Notes: generated from the letters alone by a model not told the origin. A stretch of 41,668 bases of DNA from Ruminococcus sp. (GCA_004555265.1 SFIQ01000018.1:1-41668); one strand, 5' to 3'. Shown: positions 31,222 to 40,018, counted from the first letter of the stretch. Numbers and translations are program-made.

Positions 31222-31610
31222 TAAATTGGGGGGGTGTGGGGGTGCTTTTGGAACGAACGAAATACAGGATTAGGGTAGGACGGGGGCTTGCCCCCGCCGT
31301 CAATTCACAGAAAACCCCGCGGCGGGAGCAAGCCCCCGCCCTACCCTGTAAAATGCATTTCGTGCGTAGGGGGCGACGACTCGGCGCCCCGTTGTAGGGG
31401 CGGGTTTCTACGCCCGCCCGCCGATTTTGATTTGATTTTGCGGAACGGTCAAGACCGTTCCCTACGGGTTGAGAGACAAACCCAAATTTGTCATCCTGAG
31501 CGAAGCGAAGGATCTCCAATAGCGCATAATAAAAATATACGAAACGAGATTCTTCGCCTAACGGCTCAGAATGACAATTAGGCGGGCGAACACAGTTCGC
31601 CCCTACGGTT
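31222..31610. repeat. Palindromic repeat mosaic, block 4
   Basis: Order: a G-rich lead (AAATTGGGGGGGTGTGG, 31,222 on), an inverted GGGCGGGGGC/CGGGAGCAAGC pair (31,276-31,345), GTAGGGGGCGACGAC, GTAGGGGCGGGTTTCTACG, a reversed GGAACGGTCAAGACC and a reversed long element with CTGAGCGAAGCGAAGG (31,489-31,577). A reversed CGAACACAGTTCGCCC comes last. It occupies most of the L,D-transpeptidase/glgB gap. Confidence 0.85.
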
Positions 31611-31774
31611 TGAGAGACAACCCTCAATTTATTTACGCCACCGGTTGCCGATTTGTTCTATGCGGCACGCGGTTTCTGCGGAAATGTGTCAAAAATCTCG
31701 TGAATTTTGTAACAAAGTGCACAAACGGCTGTAAGGCGCGTTTTGAAAATTTTGATAAAAATGTCAAAAACCAC

Positions 31775-31803
31775 TTGCAAAATAACCCCGCCTTTGTTAA
31801 AAT
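31775..31803 (+). promoter_or_regulatory. Promoter of the glycogen operon
   Basis: TTGCAA (31,775-31,780) and TAAAAT (31,798-31,803), 17-base spacer, leaving a leader of about 50 bases before glgB. Confidence 0.65.
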
Positions 31804-31859
31804 ACGGGTATATAGGAGGAAAAGCACTGTTTTTCCGAGTTTACAAAGAGGTTATGTTT

Positions 31860-33761
31860 ATGCCGAAACAAACAAACAAAAAGCCGAAAAGCGAACACGA
31901 GGTGCCGCTGTACCTGTTCCATGAGGGCAGCAACGCGCGTGCATACGAATATTTCGGCGCACATAAATCCGCCGCGGGTGTAACATTCCGCGTGTGGGCG
32001 CCGCATGCCGCTTCTGTGAGCGTGGTCGGTGATTTTAACGAATGGAACGAAACCGATGCGGTCATGCACTATGTGCCGGACAGCGACGGCGTTTGGGAAC
32101 TCACCTTGCCCGAGATGGCGCCGTATGCGATTTACAAATACCGCATCGTCTCCAAAAACGGCAAAGTGACGATGAAGTGCGACCCCTACGGCGTGCATAT
32201 GGAAACGCGCCCGGGTACGGCAACCAAATATTACGAACTGGAAAACTGCTACGAATGGACGGACGGCGATTGGTGTGCCGCGCGCGGCAAGCAAAATGTG
32301 TATAAATCGCCCGTCAATATTTACGAAATCCACGCAGGCTCGTGGAAGCAGTATCCCGACGGCAATTTCTATTCCTACCGCGCGCTTGCCGATGAATTGG
32401 TGCCGTATGTCAAAAAAATGGGCTATACGCATATTGAGTTTATGCCTTTGACGGAATATCCGTTTGACGGCTCGTGGGGCTATCAGGTGACAGGCTATTT
32501 CGCCGCCACCTCGCGCTATGGCACGCCGGCGGATTTGATGTACTTAATCGACACCTGCCACAATGCGGGGCTTGGCGTGATTTTGGATTGGGTGCCCGCC
32601 CACTTCCCGAAAGACGCGCACGGCCTTTACGAATTTGACGGCGAACCGCTGTATGAATACCCCGACCCGCGTAAGGGCGAGCATTATGCGTGGGGCACGC
32701 GCGTGTTCGACTACGGCAGAAACGAAGTGCGTTCGTTCTTGATGTCGAGCGCGGTGTTCTGGCTGCGGGAATTTCATGTGGACGGCTTGCGTATTGATGC
32801 AGTGGCGTCGATGCTGTATCTCGATTATGACCGCGACGACGGGCAGTGGATTGCCAACAAAAACGGCGGGAACGAGAATTTGGAGGCAGTCGAGTTTTTG
32901 CAAAAACTCAACCAAAACATTTTCCGCGATTACCCGTACGCCTTAATGATTGCCGAGGAAAGCACCGCCTGGCCGATGGTCTCAAAGCCCGTGTTTATGG
33001 GCGGTTTGGGCTTTAACTTCAAGTGGAATATGGGCTGGATGAACGACATCCTGCGCTATTTCTCCTTGGACGGCTTCTTCCGCAAATACAACCACGATTG
33101 CATCACTTTTTCGCTGTTTTACGCGTTTTCCGAAAACTTCGTCTTGCCGATTTCGCACGACGAGGTGGTGCACGGCAAAAAGTCGCTGATTGACAAAATG
33201 CCCGGCACGTACGAGGAAAAATTCGCGGGCGTGCGCGCATTCATCGGCTATATGATGGCGCACCCCGGCAAAAAACTGATGTTTATGGGGCAGGAGTTCG
33301 GGCAGTTTATCGAGTGGAATTATGAGCAGGGCTTGGATTGGCTGTTGCTTGACTACCCGCAACACCGTGCACTGCAAAATTATTTCCGCGAAATCAACCT
33401 GCTTTACAAAAAGACCAAACCGCTGTGGGAGGTCGACGATTCGTGGGAGGGCTTCTCGTGGATTTCCTCCGACGACAAAGACAATTCCGTCATTGCGTTC
33501 CGCCGTATGGACGAAAGCGGCAAGGAGATTATCGCCGTTTGCAACTTCACCAATGTCGAGCGCACCGATTACCGTATCGGTGTGCCGAAGAAGGGGAATT
33601 ACAAGGTGTTCTTCAATTCCGACGATACTGCATTCGGCGGCGCGGGACGCGGCGATAAAGACAAAATCAAAGCCGACGCCATCAATATGCACGGCTTCGA
33701 GCAAAGTATTTCTTTGGATTTGCCGCCGCTTTCGACAATCTATTTAAAGAAAACGCGGTAA
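31860..33761 (+). CDS. glgB: 1,4-alpha-glucan branching enzyme
   Basis: The 633-residue protein has an N-terminal CBM48 region (about 30-150; RVWAPHAASVSVVGDFN) and a GH13 barrel with DGLRIDAVASML (nucleophile Asp313), AEEST (acid/base Glu366) and LPISHDEVVHGK. It cuts alpha-1,4 glucan and re-attaches the oligomer by alpha-1,6 bonds, creating glycogen branches. ATG 31,860 has GAGG eight bases upstream; the frame extends 39 codons further but lacks a ribosome site. It heads the operon glgB-glgC-glgD-(zinc-ribbon protein)-glgA, about 45 bases before glgC. Confidence 0.96.
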   Translation: MPKQTNKKPKSEHEVPLYLFHEGSNARAYEYFGAHKSAAGVTFRVWAPHAASVSVVGDFNEWNETDAVMHYVPDSDGVWELTLPEMAPYAIYKYRIVSKNGKVTMKCDPYGVHMETRPGTATKYYELENCYEWTDGDWCAARGKQNVYKSPVNIYEIHAGSWKQYPDGNFYSYRALADELVPYVKKMGYTHIEFMPLTEYPFDGSWGYQVTGYFAATSRYGTPADLMYLIDTCHNAGLGVILDWVPAHFPKDAHGLYEFDGEPLYEYPDPRKGEHYAWGTRVFDYGRNEVRSFLMSSAVFWLREFHVDGLRIDAVASMLYLDYDRDDGQWIANKNGGNENLEAVEFLQKLNQNIFRDYPYALMIAEESTAWPMVSKPVFMGGLGFNFKWNMGWMNDILRYFSLDGFFRKYNHDCITFSLFYAFSENFVLPISHDEVVHGKKSLIDKMPGTYEEKFAGVRAFIGYMMAHPGKKLMFMGQEFGQFIEWNYEQGLDWLLLDYPQHRALQNYFREINLLYKKTKPLWEVDDSWEGFSWISSDDKDNSVIAFRRMDESGKEIIAVCNFTNVERTDYRIGVPKKGNYKVFFNSDDTAFGGAGRGDKDKIKADAINMHGFEQSISLDLPPLSTIYLKKTR

Positions 33762-33805
33762 ACTGTATTCCTGTGTTTTAAATTCTCATAAGGAGGCAAA
33801 ACTTT

Positions 33806-35017
33806 ATGGCACGCAAAATGGAGTGCATTGCAATGCTGCTTGCAGGCGGGCAGGGCTCGCGCCTGGGCATTCTCACAAAGAACATTGCAAAACCCGCCGT
33901 TCCCTACGGCGGCAAATACAGAATTATCGACTTCCCGCTTTCCAACTGTGTGAATTCGGGCATTTCCACCGTCGGTGTTCTGACGCAATATCAGCCCCTC
34001 GAATTAAACGATTATATCGGCAACGGGCAGCCGTGGGATTTGGATCGCGCCAACGGCGGCGTGCACATTCTCTCGCCCTATCAACAAATTAAAGGGTCGG
34101 AGTGGTACAAGGGTACGGCAAACGCGATTTACCAGAACATCACCTTTATTGACCGCTACAATCCCGAATATGTAGCGATTTTGTCGGGCGACCATATTTA
34201 TAAAATGGATTATTCCAAAATGCTCGCCTATCATAAGGAAAAGGATGCCGCCTGCACCATTGCAATGCTCGAAGTCCCGTGGGAGGAGGCTTCGCGTTTC
34301 GGCTTGATGCTGGTGGACGAGGACAACAAAATCACCGAGTTTGAGGAAAAGCCGAAAAATCCGCGCAGCAATAAAGCGTCTATGGGCGTGTACATATTCA
34401 CTTGGAGCAAATTGCGGCAGTATTTGATTGACGATGAAGCAAATCCGAATTCCTCGAACGATTTCGGGCACGATGTCATTCCCGCTATGCACAATGCGGG
34501 CGAAAGAATGTATGCCTATTTATTTGACGGCTATTGGAAAGACGTCGGCACGATTGACAGCCTTTGGGAAGCGAATTTGGACTTGTTAAACCCGAAAGTG
34601 GATTTGGATTTGTCCGACCCGACCTGGAAAATTTATTCCAAAACGCCGACCGCGCCGCCGCATTATGTGGCACCGACCGCCACCGTGCAAAACTCGATGA
34701 TTGGCGAGGGCTCGCAGGTCTACGGCGAATTGGATTTCTCCATTTTGTTCCACAATGTCACCGTGGAGGCGGGCGCCGTGGTGCGTGACTCCATTGTGAT
34801 GCCCGGTACGGTGATTAAAGCGGGCGCGGTGGTGCAGTACGCCATCGTCGCCGAAAATGCTGTGATAGAGGAAAACGCCGTTGTCGGCGAACGCCCCGAG
34901 GATATGCAGAATATCGAAGATTGGGGCGTTGCGGTGGTCGGCGCGGGCGTAACTGTGCATAAAGGCGCGCGCGTTGCACCGAAAGCCATGGTGGATACGG
35001 ATGTAGAGGAGGCGTAA
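33806..35017 (+). CDS. glgC: Glucose-1-phosphate adenylyltransferase
   Basis: The 403-residue protein has GGQGSRLGILTK (14-25, nucleotide loop), KPAVPYGGKYRIIDFPLSN, WYKGTANAIYQN, SGDHIYKMDY and the later EEKPKNPRSNKASMGVYIF. A left-handed beta-helix with hexapeptide repeats covers about residues 290-385. It makes ADP-glucose from glucose-1-phosphate and ATP, the committed step of glycogen synthesis, and is usually allosterically controlled. AAGGAGG precedes the ATG. The next gene, glgD, starts 5 bases after its stop, as in clostridial operons in which the two subunits form a hetero-oligomer. Confidence 0.97.
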   Translation: MARKMECIAMLLAGGQGSRLGILTKNIAKPAVPYGGKYRIIDFPLSNCVNSGISTVGVLTQYQPLELNDYIGNGQPWDLDRANGGVHILSPYQQIKGSEWYKGTANAIYQNITFIDRYNPEYVAILSGDHIYKMDYSKMLAYHKEKDAACTIAMLEVPWEEASRFGLMLVDEDNKITEFEEKPKNPRSNKASMGVYIFTWSKLRQYLIDDEANPNSSNDFGHDVIPAMHNAGERMYAYLFDGYWKDVGTIDSLWEANLDLLNPKVDLDLSDPTWKIYSKTPTAPPHYVAPTATVQNSMIGEGSQVYGELDFSILFHNVTVEAGAVVRDSIVMPGTVIKAGAVVQYAIVAENAVIEENAVVGERPEDMQNIEDWGVAVVGAGVTVHKGARVAPKAMVDTDVEEA

Positions 35018-35022
35018 GGACA

Positions 35023-36141
35023 ATGACGGGCAACAATATTTTAGGTATTATTTATTCCAACAAGTATGACGAGTGCCTCAGCGAAATCACGGGGCTTCGC
35101 ACCATGGGCTCTGTGCCGTTCGCCGGGCGCTACCGCTTAATTGATTTTGCGCTGTCGAATATGGTCAACAGCGGCATTGAAAAAGTCGGCGTCATTACCA
35201 AAAGTAATTATCAATCCTTAATGGATCATCTCGGTACGGGCAAGCCGTGGGATTTGTCGAGAAAAACCGAGGGTATGTTCATTTTGCCGCCGTTTTCCTC
35301 GGCGGGCAACACGGGCACTTACACCAACCGCGTCGAAATGTTGCGTGGTGTGATGGGCTTTATCGCACGCTCGAATGAGGAATATGTTTTGCTGTCCGAC
35401 TGCAATGTGGTGTTGAATTTGGACATTGCGGAGCTGATGCAGTTCCACACCGACAACAATGCGGATATTTCCGTGGTTTGCAAACACGGCATTTTGCCGA
35501 AGCTTGACAATATTATGCAGCTTGATTTAAACGATGACAACCGTGTTGAGCGCATCGCCCTTGCCCCGAACACCACGGGCGAGGTGGATTATTCCCTCAA
35601 TATGATTTTGATGAAGCGTTCGCTGTTACAGCGGCTGGTCAACGAAAGCGTCAGTTTGAATCAGGAATCGTTTGAACGCGATATTATGCAGAGCAACACG
35701 CAGAAACTGCGGATTTTCGGTTTTCCCGTGACGGGCTTTGCCCGCACGATTGATTCGCTTGCCGACTATTTCAAGGTAAGCATGGAGTTGTTAGACCCTG
35801 CGAACTGCGCGGCGCTGTTTAACCCCGACAGACCCGTTTACACCAAGGTGCGCGACGATATGCCCGCCATTTACGGGCTCGGCTCGACCGTCAAAAACTC
35901 GCTGATTGCCAGCGGCTGTATCATTGACGGCGAGGTGGAAAACTCCATTTTGTTCCGCGGCGTGCGTGTGGAAAAGGGCGCCGTGGTGAAAAACTCCATT
36001 TTGATGCAGGGCAGTTTTGTCGCCGCGGGCGCAACGCTCAATTACACCATCGCCGACAAGAGCGTGGCAATCACCCCGAACAAAACCCTTTCCGGTGCGG
36101 AGAATTATCCTGTCTTTGTCGGTAAAGGAATTGTGATTTAA
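35023..36141 (+). CDS. glgD: GlgD, regulatory subunit of ADP-glucose pyrophosphorylase
   Basis: The 372-residue protein resembles GlgC but lacks the catalytic GGxGxRL loop: the corresponding N-terminus reads IIYSNKYDECLSEITG. It keeps the fold (MGSVPFAGRYRLIDFALSNM, VLLSDCNVVLNLDI) and a C-terminal beta-helix. GlgD of Firmicutes is a paralogous, catalytically weak subunit that modulates GlgC. The gene is 5 bases from glgC, and its TAA overlaps the ATG of the next gene by one base. Confidence 0.95.
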   Translation: MTGNNILGIIYSNKYDECLSEITGLRTMGSVPFAGRYRLIDFALSNMVNSGIEKVGVITKSNYQSLMDHLGTGKPWDLSRKTEGMFILPPFSSAGNTGTYTNRVEMLRGVMGFIARSNEEYVLLSDCNVVLNLDIAELMQFHTDNNADISVVCKHGILPKLDNIMQLDLNDDNRVERIALAPNTTGEVDYSLNMILMKRSLLQRLVNESVSLNQESFERDIMQSNTQKLRIFGFPVTGFARTIDSLADYFKVSMELLDPANCAALFNPDRPVYTKVRDDMPAIYGLGSTVKNSLIASGCIIDGEVENSILFRGVRVEKGAVVKNSILMQGSFVAAGATLNYTIADKSVAITPNKTLSGAENYPVFVGKGIVI

Positions 36142-36671
36142 TGGACGAACGGTGTGCGCTGTGCGGAAATCGTACCGCACAGATGGATTTGGAAAGTGTT
36201 TCGTTTGAGGGTTTGGAAGCAAAAGCCTGTCCCTATTGCCGCAAACAGTTGGAACAGACTTTGAAAAATCCCGCGCAAAACAGCGATTGGCTGCAAAGCA
36301 TTTTGCAGGTGGATACCAAAGGCGTGCGCACGGACGAGGTGACTGCGGCACTGACGCGGATTTGCTATCAAAACGATATTCCGCGCCCGCAGACGGACCC
36401 CGCCGCACCGATGGTACCCGTACCCGCGGTAAACAAAGTGCCCACGGCGCAAAGCGAAGCGGAAAAAACGGCGGCGTTGGAAGCGCGCGTCACGGCTTTG
36501 GAGCAAAAACTGCACAAGATGCAACGCCGTATATTGCTTTCCAAAATTTTAGGCGCGGTGATTCCGATTCTTGTGGTATGTATTTTGGCGATTATCTTAG
36601 TGCGCTCGGAATATTTCCAAAACATTTTGGACTATTACGACCAACTCGGCGAACTCGCAAACCGTATGTAA
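36141..36671 (+). CDS. Zinc-ribbon, coiled-coil, single-helix membrane protein in the glycogen operon
   Basis: The 176-residue protein has an N-terminal zinc-ribbon-like pair (CALCG at about 5-9 and CPYC at about 30-33), a variable middle, and a coiled-coil stretch (about 105-130; EAEKTAALEARVTALEQKLH). A membrane helix follows (about 136-158) with a short outer tail. Its ATG overlaps the glgD stop (TAATG), so translation is coupled. It is 29 bases before glgA. It is not a glycogen enzyme I recognise. As a membrane-tethered metal-ribbon protein it may tether or sense the glycogen apparatus, which is inference from context alone. Confidence 0.8.
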   Translation: MDERCALCGNRTAQMDLESVSFEGLEAKACPYCRKQLEQTLKNPAQNSDWLQSILQVDTKGVRTDEVTAALTRICYQNDIPRPQTDPAAPMVPVPAVNKVPTAQSEAEKTAALEARVTALEQKLHKMQRRILLSKILGAVIPILVVCILAIILVRSEYFQNILDYYDQLGELANRM

Positions 36672-36700
36672 CCCATATCTGTATGTAAGGAGTAGGTTTT

Positions 36701-38125
36701 ATGAAAGTATTGTATGTTTCGAGCGAAGCATTGCCCTTTATGGCGTCGGGCGGGCTCGCCGATGTGGCGGGCTCCTTGCCGAAAGCACTGCGAAAACGCT
36801 TAATCGGTTGCCGCGTGGTAATGCCTTTATATGACGGCATTCGGCAGGAATTAAAAGACCAAATGACCTTTTTGACAAGCATTACCGTCCCCGTAGCATG
36901 GCGGCGGCAGTATTGCGGCATTTTTGAAGCCAAGGCCAACGGCGTGATTTACTATTTGCTGGACAATCAGTATTATTTCAAACGCGACGGCATTTACGGC
37001 TATTATGACGACGCGGAACGCTTTGCGTTTTTCTCGCGCGCGGTGCTCGAAATTCTGCCGCATATCGGCTTTAAGCCCGATATTATCCATTGCAATGACT
37101 GGCAGTCGGCGCTCACGCCGCTTTATTACAGCACGATGTATGCCACCCGCGAGGGATATGAAAATATCAAAACGATTTTCACCATTCACAACATTCAGTA
37201 CCAGGGCACTTACGGCATGGAACTGATTAACGAAGTGCTGGGACTTCGCCCGCAGGACAGAGGGCTTATCGAGTATGACGGCGATGTCAACTTTATGAAA
37301 GCCGCCATTGAAACTGCCAACCGTGTAACGACCGTCAGCCCCTCGTATGCCGACGAAATTCTTGACCCGTGGTATTCGCACGGGCTTGACACGATTTTGC
37401 GCCAGCGCAAGTGGAAACTGTCGGGGATTTTGAACGGGATTGATACGGAGTTATACAATCCCGAAACCGACGCGGATATTTTCAAAAACTACTCTGCCGC
37501 GGATTTCTCCGCTAAGGCGGAAAACAAGCGGGCTTTGCAGGAATTGCTGGGCTTGCCGCAGCGTGCCGATGTACCGCTGATGGGTATGGTGACACGATTG
37601 GCGGGGCACAAGGGGCTTGACCTTGTGAAAGCCGTGCTCGACGAGCTTTTGGCAACCACGGAAATTCAAATGGTGGTCTTGGGCTCGGGCGAGTGGCAGT
37701 ATGAGGAATTCTTTAAGCAAATGGCGGCGAAATACCCCGATAAATTTGCGTTGAAGCTCGGCTTTATTCCGTCCCTTTCGCGCAAAATTTATGCGGGCTC
37801 GGATTTGTTCTTGATGCCCTCAAAGAGCGAGCCTTGCGGGCTGTCGCAAATGATTGCGCTTCGGTACGGCTCGATTCCGATTGTCCGCGAAACGGGCGGA
37901 CTTCGCGACAGCATTCACGACAGCGGCGACGGTGCGGGCAACGGCTTTACCTTTGCCAACTACAATGCCCACGAAATGCTGTATACCGTTCGCCGTGCCT
38001 TAGAGGGCTACGCAAAACCCGACGGATGGAAAATCCTCGTCAAACGCGCCATGGAGTGCGACAACAGCTGGGGCAAATCCGCCAATGAATACATTAAACT
38101 GTATAAAGCGGTGCTGAAAGACTGA
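36701..38125 (+). CDS. glgA: Glycogen synthase (GT5)
   Basis: The 474-residue protein has the GT5 pattern: N-terminal FMASGGLADVAGSLPKAL (13-30), IIHCNDWQSAL, TVSPSYADEIL, ILNGIDTELYNP, LVTRLAGHKGLDL-like MVTRLAGHKGLDL, and the C-terminal PSKSEPCGLSQMIALRYG with the conserved Glu. The first motif reads ASGGL where E. coli has KTGGL, a variation also seen in clostridial enzymes. It elongates alpha-1,4 glucan from ADP-glucose. GTAAGGAGTAGG precedes the ATG. It is the last gene of the operon; no phosphorylase gene is present in this window. Confidence 0.97.
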   Translation: MKVLYVSSEALPFMASGGLADVAGSLPKALRKRLIGCRVVMPLYDGIRQELKDQMTFLTSITVPVAWRRQYCGIFEAKANGVIYYLLDNQYYFKRDGIYGYYDDAERFAFFSRAVLEILPHIGFKPDIIHCNDWQSALTPLYYSTMYATREGYENIKTIFTIHNIQYQGTYGMELINEVLGLRPQDRGLIEYDGDVNFMKAAIETANRVTTVSPSYADEILDPWYSHGLDTILRQRKWKLSGILNGIDTELYNPETDADIFKNYSAADFSAKAENKRALQELLGLPQRADVPLMGMVTRLAGHKGLDLVKAVLDELLATTEIQMVVLGSGEWQYEEFFKQMAAKYPDKFALKLGFIPSLSRKIYAGSDLFLMPSKSEPCGLSQMIALRYGSIPIVRETGGLRDSIHDSGDGAGNGFTFANYNAHEMLYTVRRALEGYAKPDGWKILVKRAMECDNSWGKSANEYIKLYKAVLKD

Positions 38126-38145
38126 TTTTGGAGTAATTGTAATGC

Positions 38146-38189
38146 AAGGGGCTGCAAAAAAACGAAAGTTTTTTTTACAGCCCCTTTTT
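38146..38189 (+). terminator. Terminator of the glycogen operon
   Basis: AAGGGGCTG (38,146-38,154) and CAGCCCCTT (38,178-38,186) form the outer stem, extended by A-run/T-run pairing around CGAAAG, ending in TTTTT. Same element as 30,091-30,128 but reversed. Confidence 0.8.
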
Positions 38190-38190
38190 G

Positions 38191-38219
38191 GGGATAGCAA
38201 GCGCTATCCCGTGTTTTTA
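38191..38219 (+). terminator. Second hairpin after glgA
   Basis: GGGATAGC (38,191-38,198) and GCTATCCC (38,203-38,210) form a perfect 8-base stem, followed by GTGTTTTTA. Together with the hairpin before it, it separates the glycogen operon from the toxin-antitoxin promoter. Confidence 0.55.
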
Positions 38220-38227
38220 ATAATAGG

Positions 38228-38256
38228 TTGCATTTATCCTATTTTTAGGGTATACT
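38228..38256 (+). promoter_or_regulatory. Promoter of the phd-doc-GNAT operon
   Basis: TTGCAT (38,228-38,233) and TATACT (38,251-38,256), 17-base spacer, 18 bases before the antitoxin start. Antitoxins of this type usually bind around such promoters, and imperfect repeats of AGGNTG around the -10 are compatible but not convincing. Confidence 0.7.
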
Positions 38257-38274
38257 GTAAAAGAGGTGATAAAA

Positions 38275-38526
38275 ATGATGGTCAATACAAACGCTTTAGT
38301 ACCGATGACCGATGCCAACCAAAATTTTTCAAAAGTGACGCGTATGGTGGAGGAAAACGGATTGGCAGTCATTTTAAAAAACAATAAGCCGCGCTATGTT
38401 GTGGTGGGTTTTGAAGAATACAGCCGTGTTTCTGCCGCTTTGCAAATGCGAAAAGCCAAAATCGACGCGGCTACCGACAAGTTGATTGCCGAAAATATGG
38501 AGGCTTTAACGGAACTGGCAAAATGA
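38275..38526 (+). CDS. Phd/YefM-type antitoxin
   Basis: The 83-residue protein has a Phd/YefM DNA-binding N-terminus (ALVPMTDANQNFSKVTRMVE then VILKNNKPRYVVVGFEEYSR), followed by a helical toxin-binding tail. ATG 38,275 follows GAGGTGA by eight bases; a GTG at 38,266 is the longer option. It overlaps the toxin gene by 4 bases (ATGA), the standard arrangement. It should repress its own promoter and neutralise the Doc-type toxin. Confidence 0.9.
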   Translation: MMVNTNALVPMTDANQNFSKVTRMVEENGLAVILKNNKPRYVVVGFEEYSRVSAALQMRKAKIDAATDKLIAENMEALTELAK

Positions 38527-38912
38527 TATATTTAACGGTAGAAGAAATTCAGCAAATACACACCAAATTGATTGCAAAAACAGGCGGTAGTGACGGCGTG
38601 CGCGATATGGCACTTTTGGAATCTGCCGTTTTCAGCATCCAAAGCAGTTTTGATGACTGCGAACTATACCCGACCGTAGAGGAAAAAGCCGCGCGGCTTT
38701 GCTATGCCTTAATTTCCAATCACGCGTTTGTGGACGGGAATAAGCGCATCGGCATACTCTCAATGCTCTTAACACTGCAACTAAATGATATTTTTTTAGC
38801 CTATGCCCAGCCTGAACTCGTGCGGCTTGGCTTGTCCGCCGCCGCGGGAGAAATGCGGTATGTGGAGATTTTAGCGTGGATATGCGCACATAAGAGGGGA
38901 GAAAGCCAATGA
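38523..38912 (+). CDS. Doc-type Fic-domain toxin
   Basis: The 129-residue protein has the Fic signature HAFVDGNKR (67-75; H.F.[DN]GNKR), with the catalytic His and phosphate-binding Lys/Arg present. Doc toxins phosphorylate and inactivate EF-Tu, whereas other Fic proteins transfer AMP; this short form with its Phd-type partner fits Doc. It is preceded by the antitoxin gene with a 4-base overlap and followed by a GNAT gene with another 4-base overlap. Confidence 0.92.
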   Translation: MIYLTVEEIQQIHTKLIAKTGGSDGVRDMALLESAVFSIQSSFDDCELYPTVEEKAARLCYALISNHAFVDGNKRIGILSMLLTLQLNDIFLAYAQPELVRLGLSAAAGEMRYVEILAWICAHKRGESQ

Positions 38913-39379
38913 TTCGCAAAGCAGAAGAAAAAGACGCCCCGCGGGTGCTGGAACTCTTAAAAGAGATTGTCAAACTGCACCACGAGGGACGCCCGGATAT
39001 TTTTTCGGGTGAAAATCCGAAATATGACATACCCGCGTTACTTGAAAAATTTCAAAATCCGAACGAACGGATTTTTGTTTCCGTAGACGATAACGATTTT
39101 GTCAACGGCTATGTGATGTGCATTTTGGAAGAAAAGGACGACCCGTTTTTTACACAACACCCTTACCGCACGCTGTATGTGGACGATTTGTGCGTAGAGA
39201 AAGCCGCACGCGGCGGCGGTATCGGCAAAGCCTTAATGGCGCGCGCTGCCGAGGAGGCGCGTGCGCTTGGGTGTTATAATCTGGATTTGAATGTGTGGGC
39301 GTGCAACGAGGACGCTATTCGGTTTTATGAAAAAATCGGTATGCAAGTCCAGCGGCAGTATATGGAGATGATTTTGTAA
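38909..39379 (+). CDS. GNAT-family N-acetyltransferase
   Basis: The 156-residue protein has the GNAT core: N-terminal IRKAEEKDAPRVLELLKEI, a beta-alpha region, and acetyl-CoA binding motif A RGGGIGKALM (101-110), then LDLNVWACNEDAIRFYEKIG. It transfers acetyl from acetyl-CoA to an amine; target unknown. It is the third gene of the phd-doc operon through a 4-base overlap, so it is co-translated with the toxin. Its stop is adjacent to the stop of the converging PAP2 gene. It might be a passenger or a true third component. Confidence 0.9.
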   Translation: MIRKAEEKDAPRVLELLKEIVKLHHEGRPDIFSGENPKYDIPALLEKFQNPNERIFVSVDDNDFVNGYVMCILEEKDDPFFTQHPYRTLYVDDLCVEKAARGGGIGKALMARAAEEARALGCYNLDLNVWACNEDAIRFYEKIGMQVQRQYMEMIL

Positions 39380-39874
39380 TCAAAGTACGAAAAAGCCCAA
39401 TACGCCTGCCAAAATTCCTATGCCGGCGCCCGCGAGCACATCCCGCGGAAAATGCACACCGCCCAAAACCCGAACGGCGGCCAAAATCAAACCGAATACG
39501 GTGAGCACAATCCCGACAGGCACACAGGTGTAATAAAAGGCAAGCGCAATCACAAATACCGAAAACACATGGCGGCTCGGAAACGATTCGCCGTGTGTTT
39601 CTTTGTTTAAAATCGAGCGAAACTGCCATTTTTCATACGGGCGTTCGGCGTTTATCAGTTTGCGAAGCCCGCTGACTGCCAAAAATGAAACGAACGGCAC
39701 AAAAAAGCACCGCCACAGCCGCACATCTTTTGTAAAGAACAGAACACACAACAAAACGGGATAGGAAAGATACACAAGCCCTGTTAAAATCAAATCGGTA
39801 TACACAAGCACTTGCCGCAACCGCTTGCTTTTGCGGAACGGACGGCTTAAATTTGCATATTGTGCACGCGTCAT
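39380..39874 (-). CDS. PAP2-family membrane phosphatase
   Basis: The 164-residue protein has five hydrophobic helices and the PAP2 signature in order: KLINAERPYE (72-81, K...RP), PSRH (99-102) and RVLGGVHFPRD (135-145, R...H...D). It should hydrolyse lipid phosphates such as undecaprenyl or phosphatidic acid derivatives at the membrane. The stop abuts the GNAT stop directly (tail to tail with no gap), so no terminator separates them. A promoter TTGTCC-17-TATACT lies at 39,910-39,938. Confidence 0.9.
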   Translation of the reverse strand: MTRAQYANLSRPFRKSKRLRQVLVYTDLILTGLVYLSYPVLLCVLFFTKDVRLWRCFFVPFVSFLAVSGLRKLINAERPYEKWQFRSILNKETHGESFPSRHVFSVFVIALAFYYTCVPVGIVLTVFGLILAAVRVLGGVHFPRDVLAGAGIGILAGVLGFFVL

Positions 39875-39909
39875 ATGGGTTTCGCCCCTTTTGTTCGGAA
39901 TTCTCTATC

Positions 39910-39938
39910 AGTATAGCAGATTTTTCCCCCGTGGACAA
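39910..39938 (-). promoter_or_regulatory. Promoter of the PAP2 gene
   Basis: On the minus strand TTGTCC (39,933-39,938) and TATACT (39,910-39,915), 17-base spacer, 35 bases before the start. Confidence 0.55.
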
Positions 39939-40018
39939 GTCAATACGGCAAAACACACAAGATATAGAGCGTAATTTTGTATGCACTCCCATATTTTATG
40001 AAATTTCGGGGAAACGGG

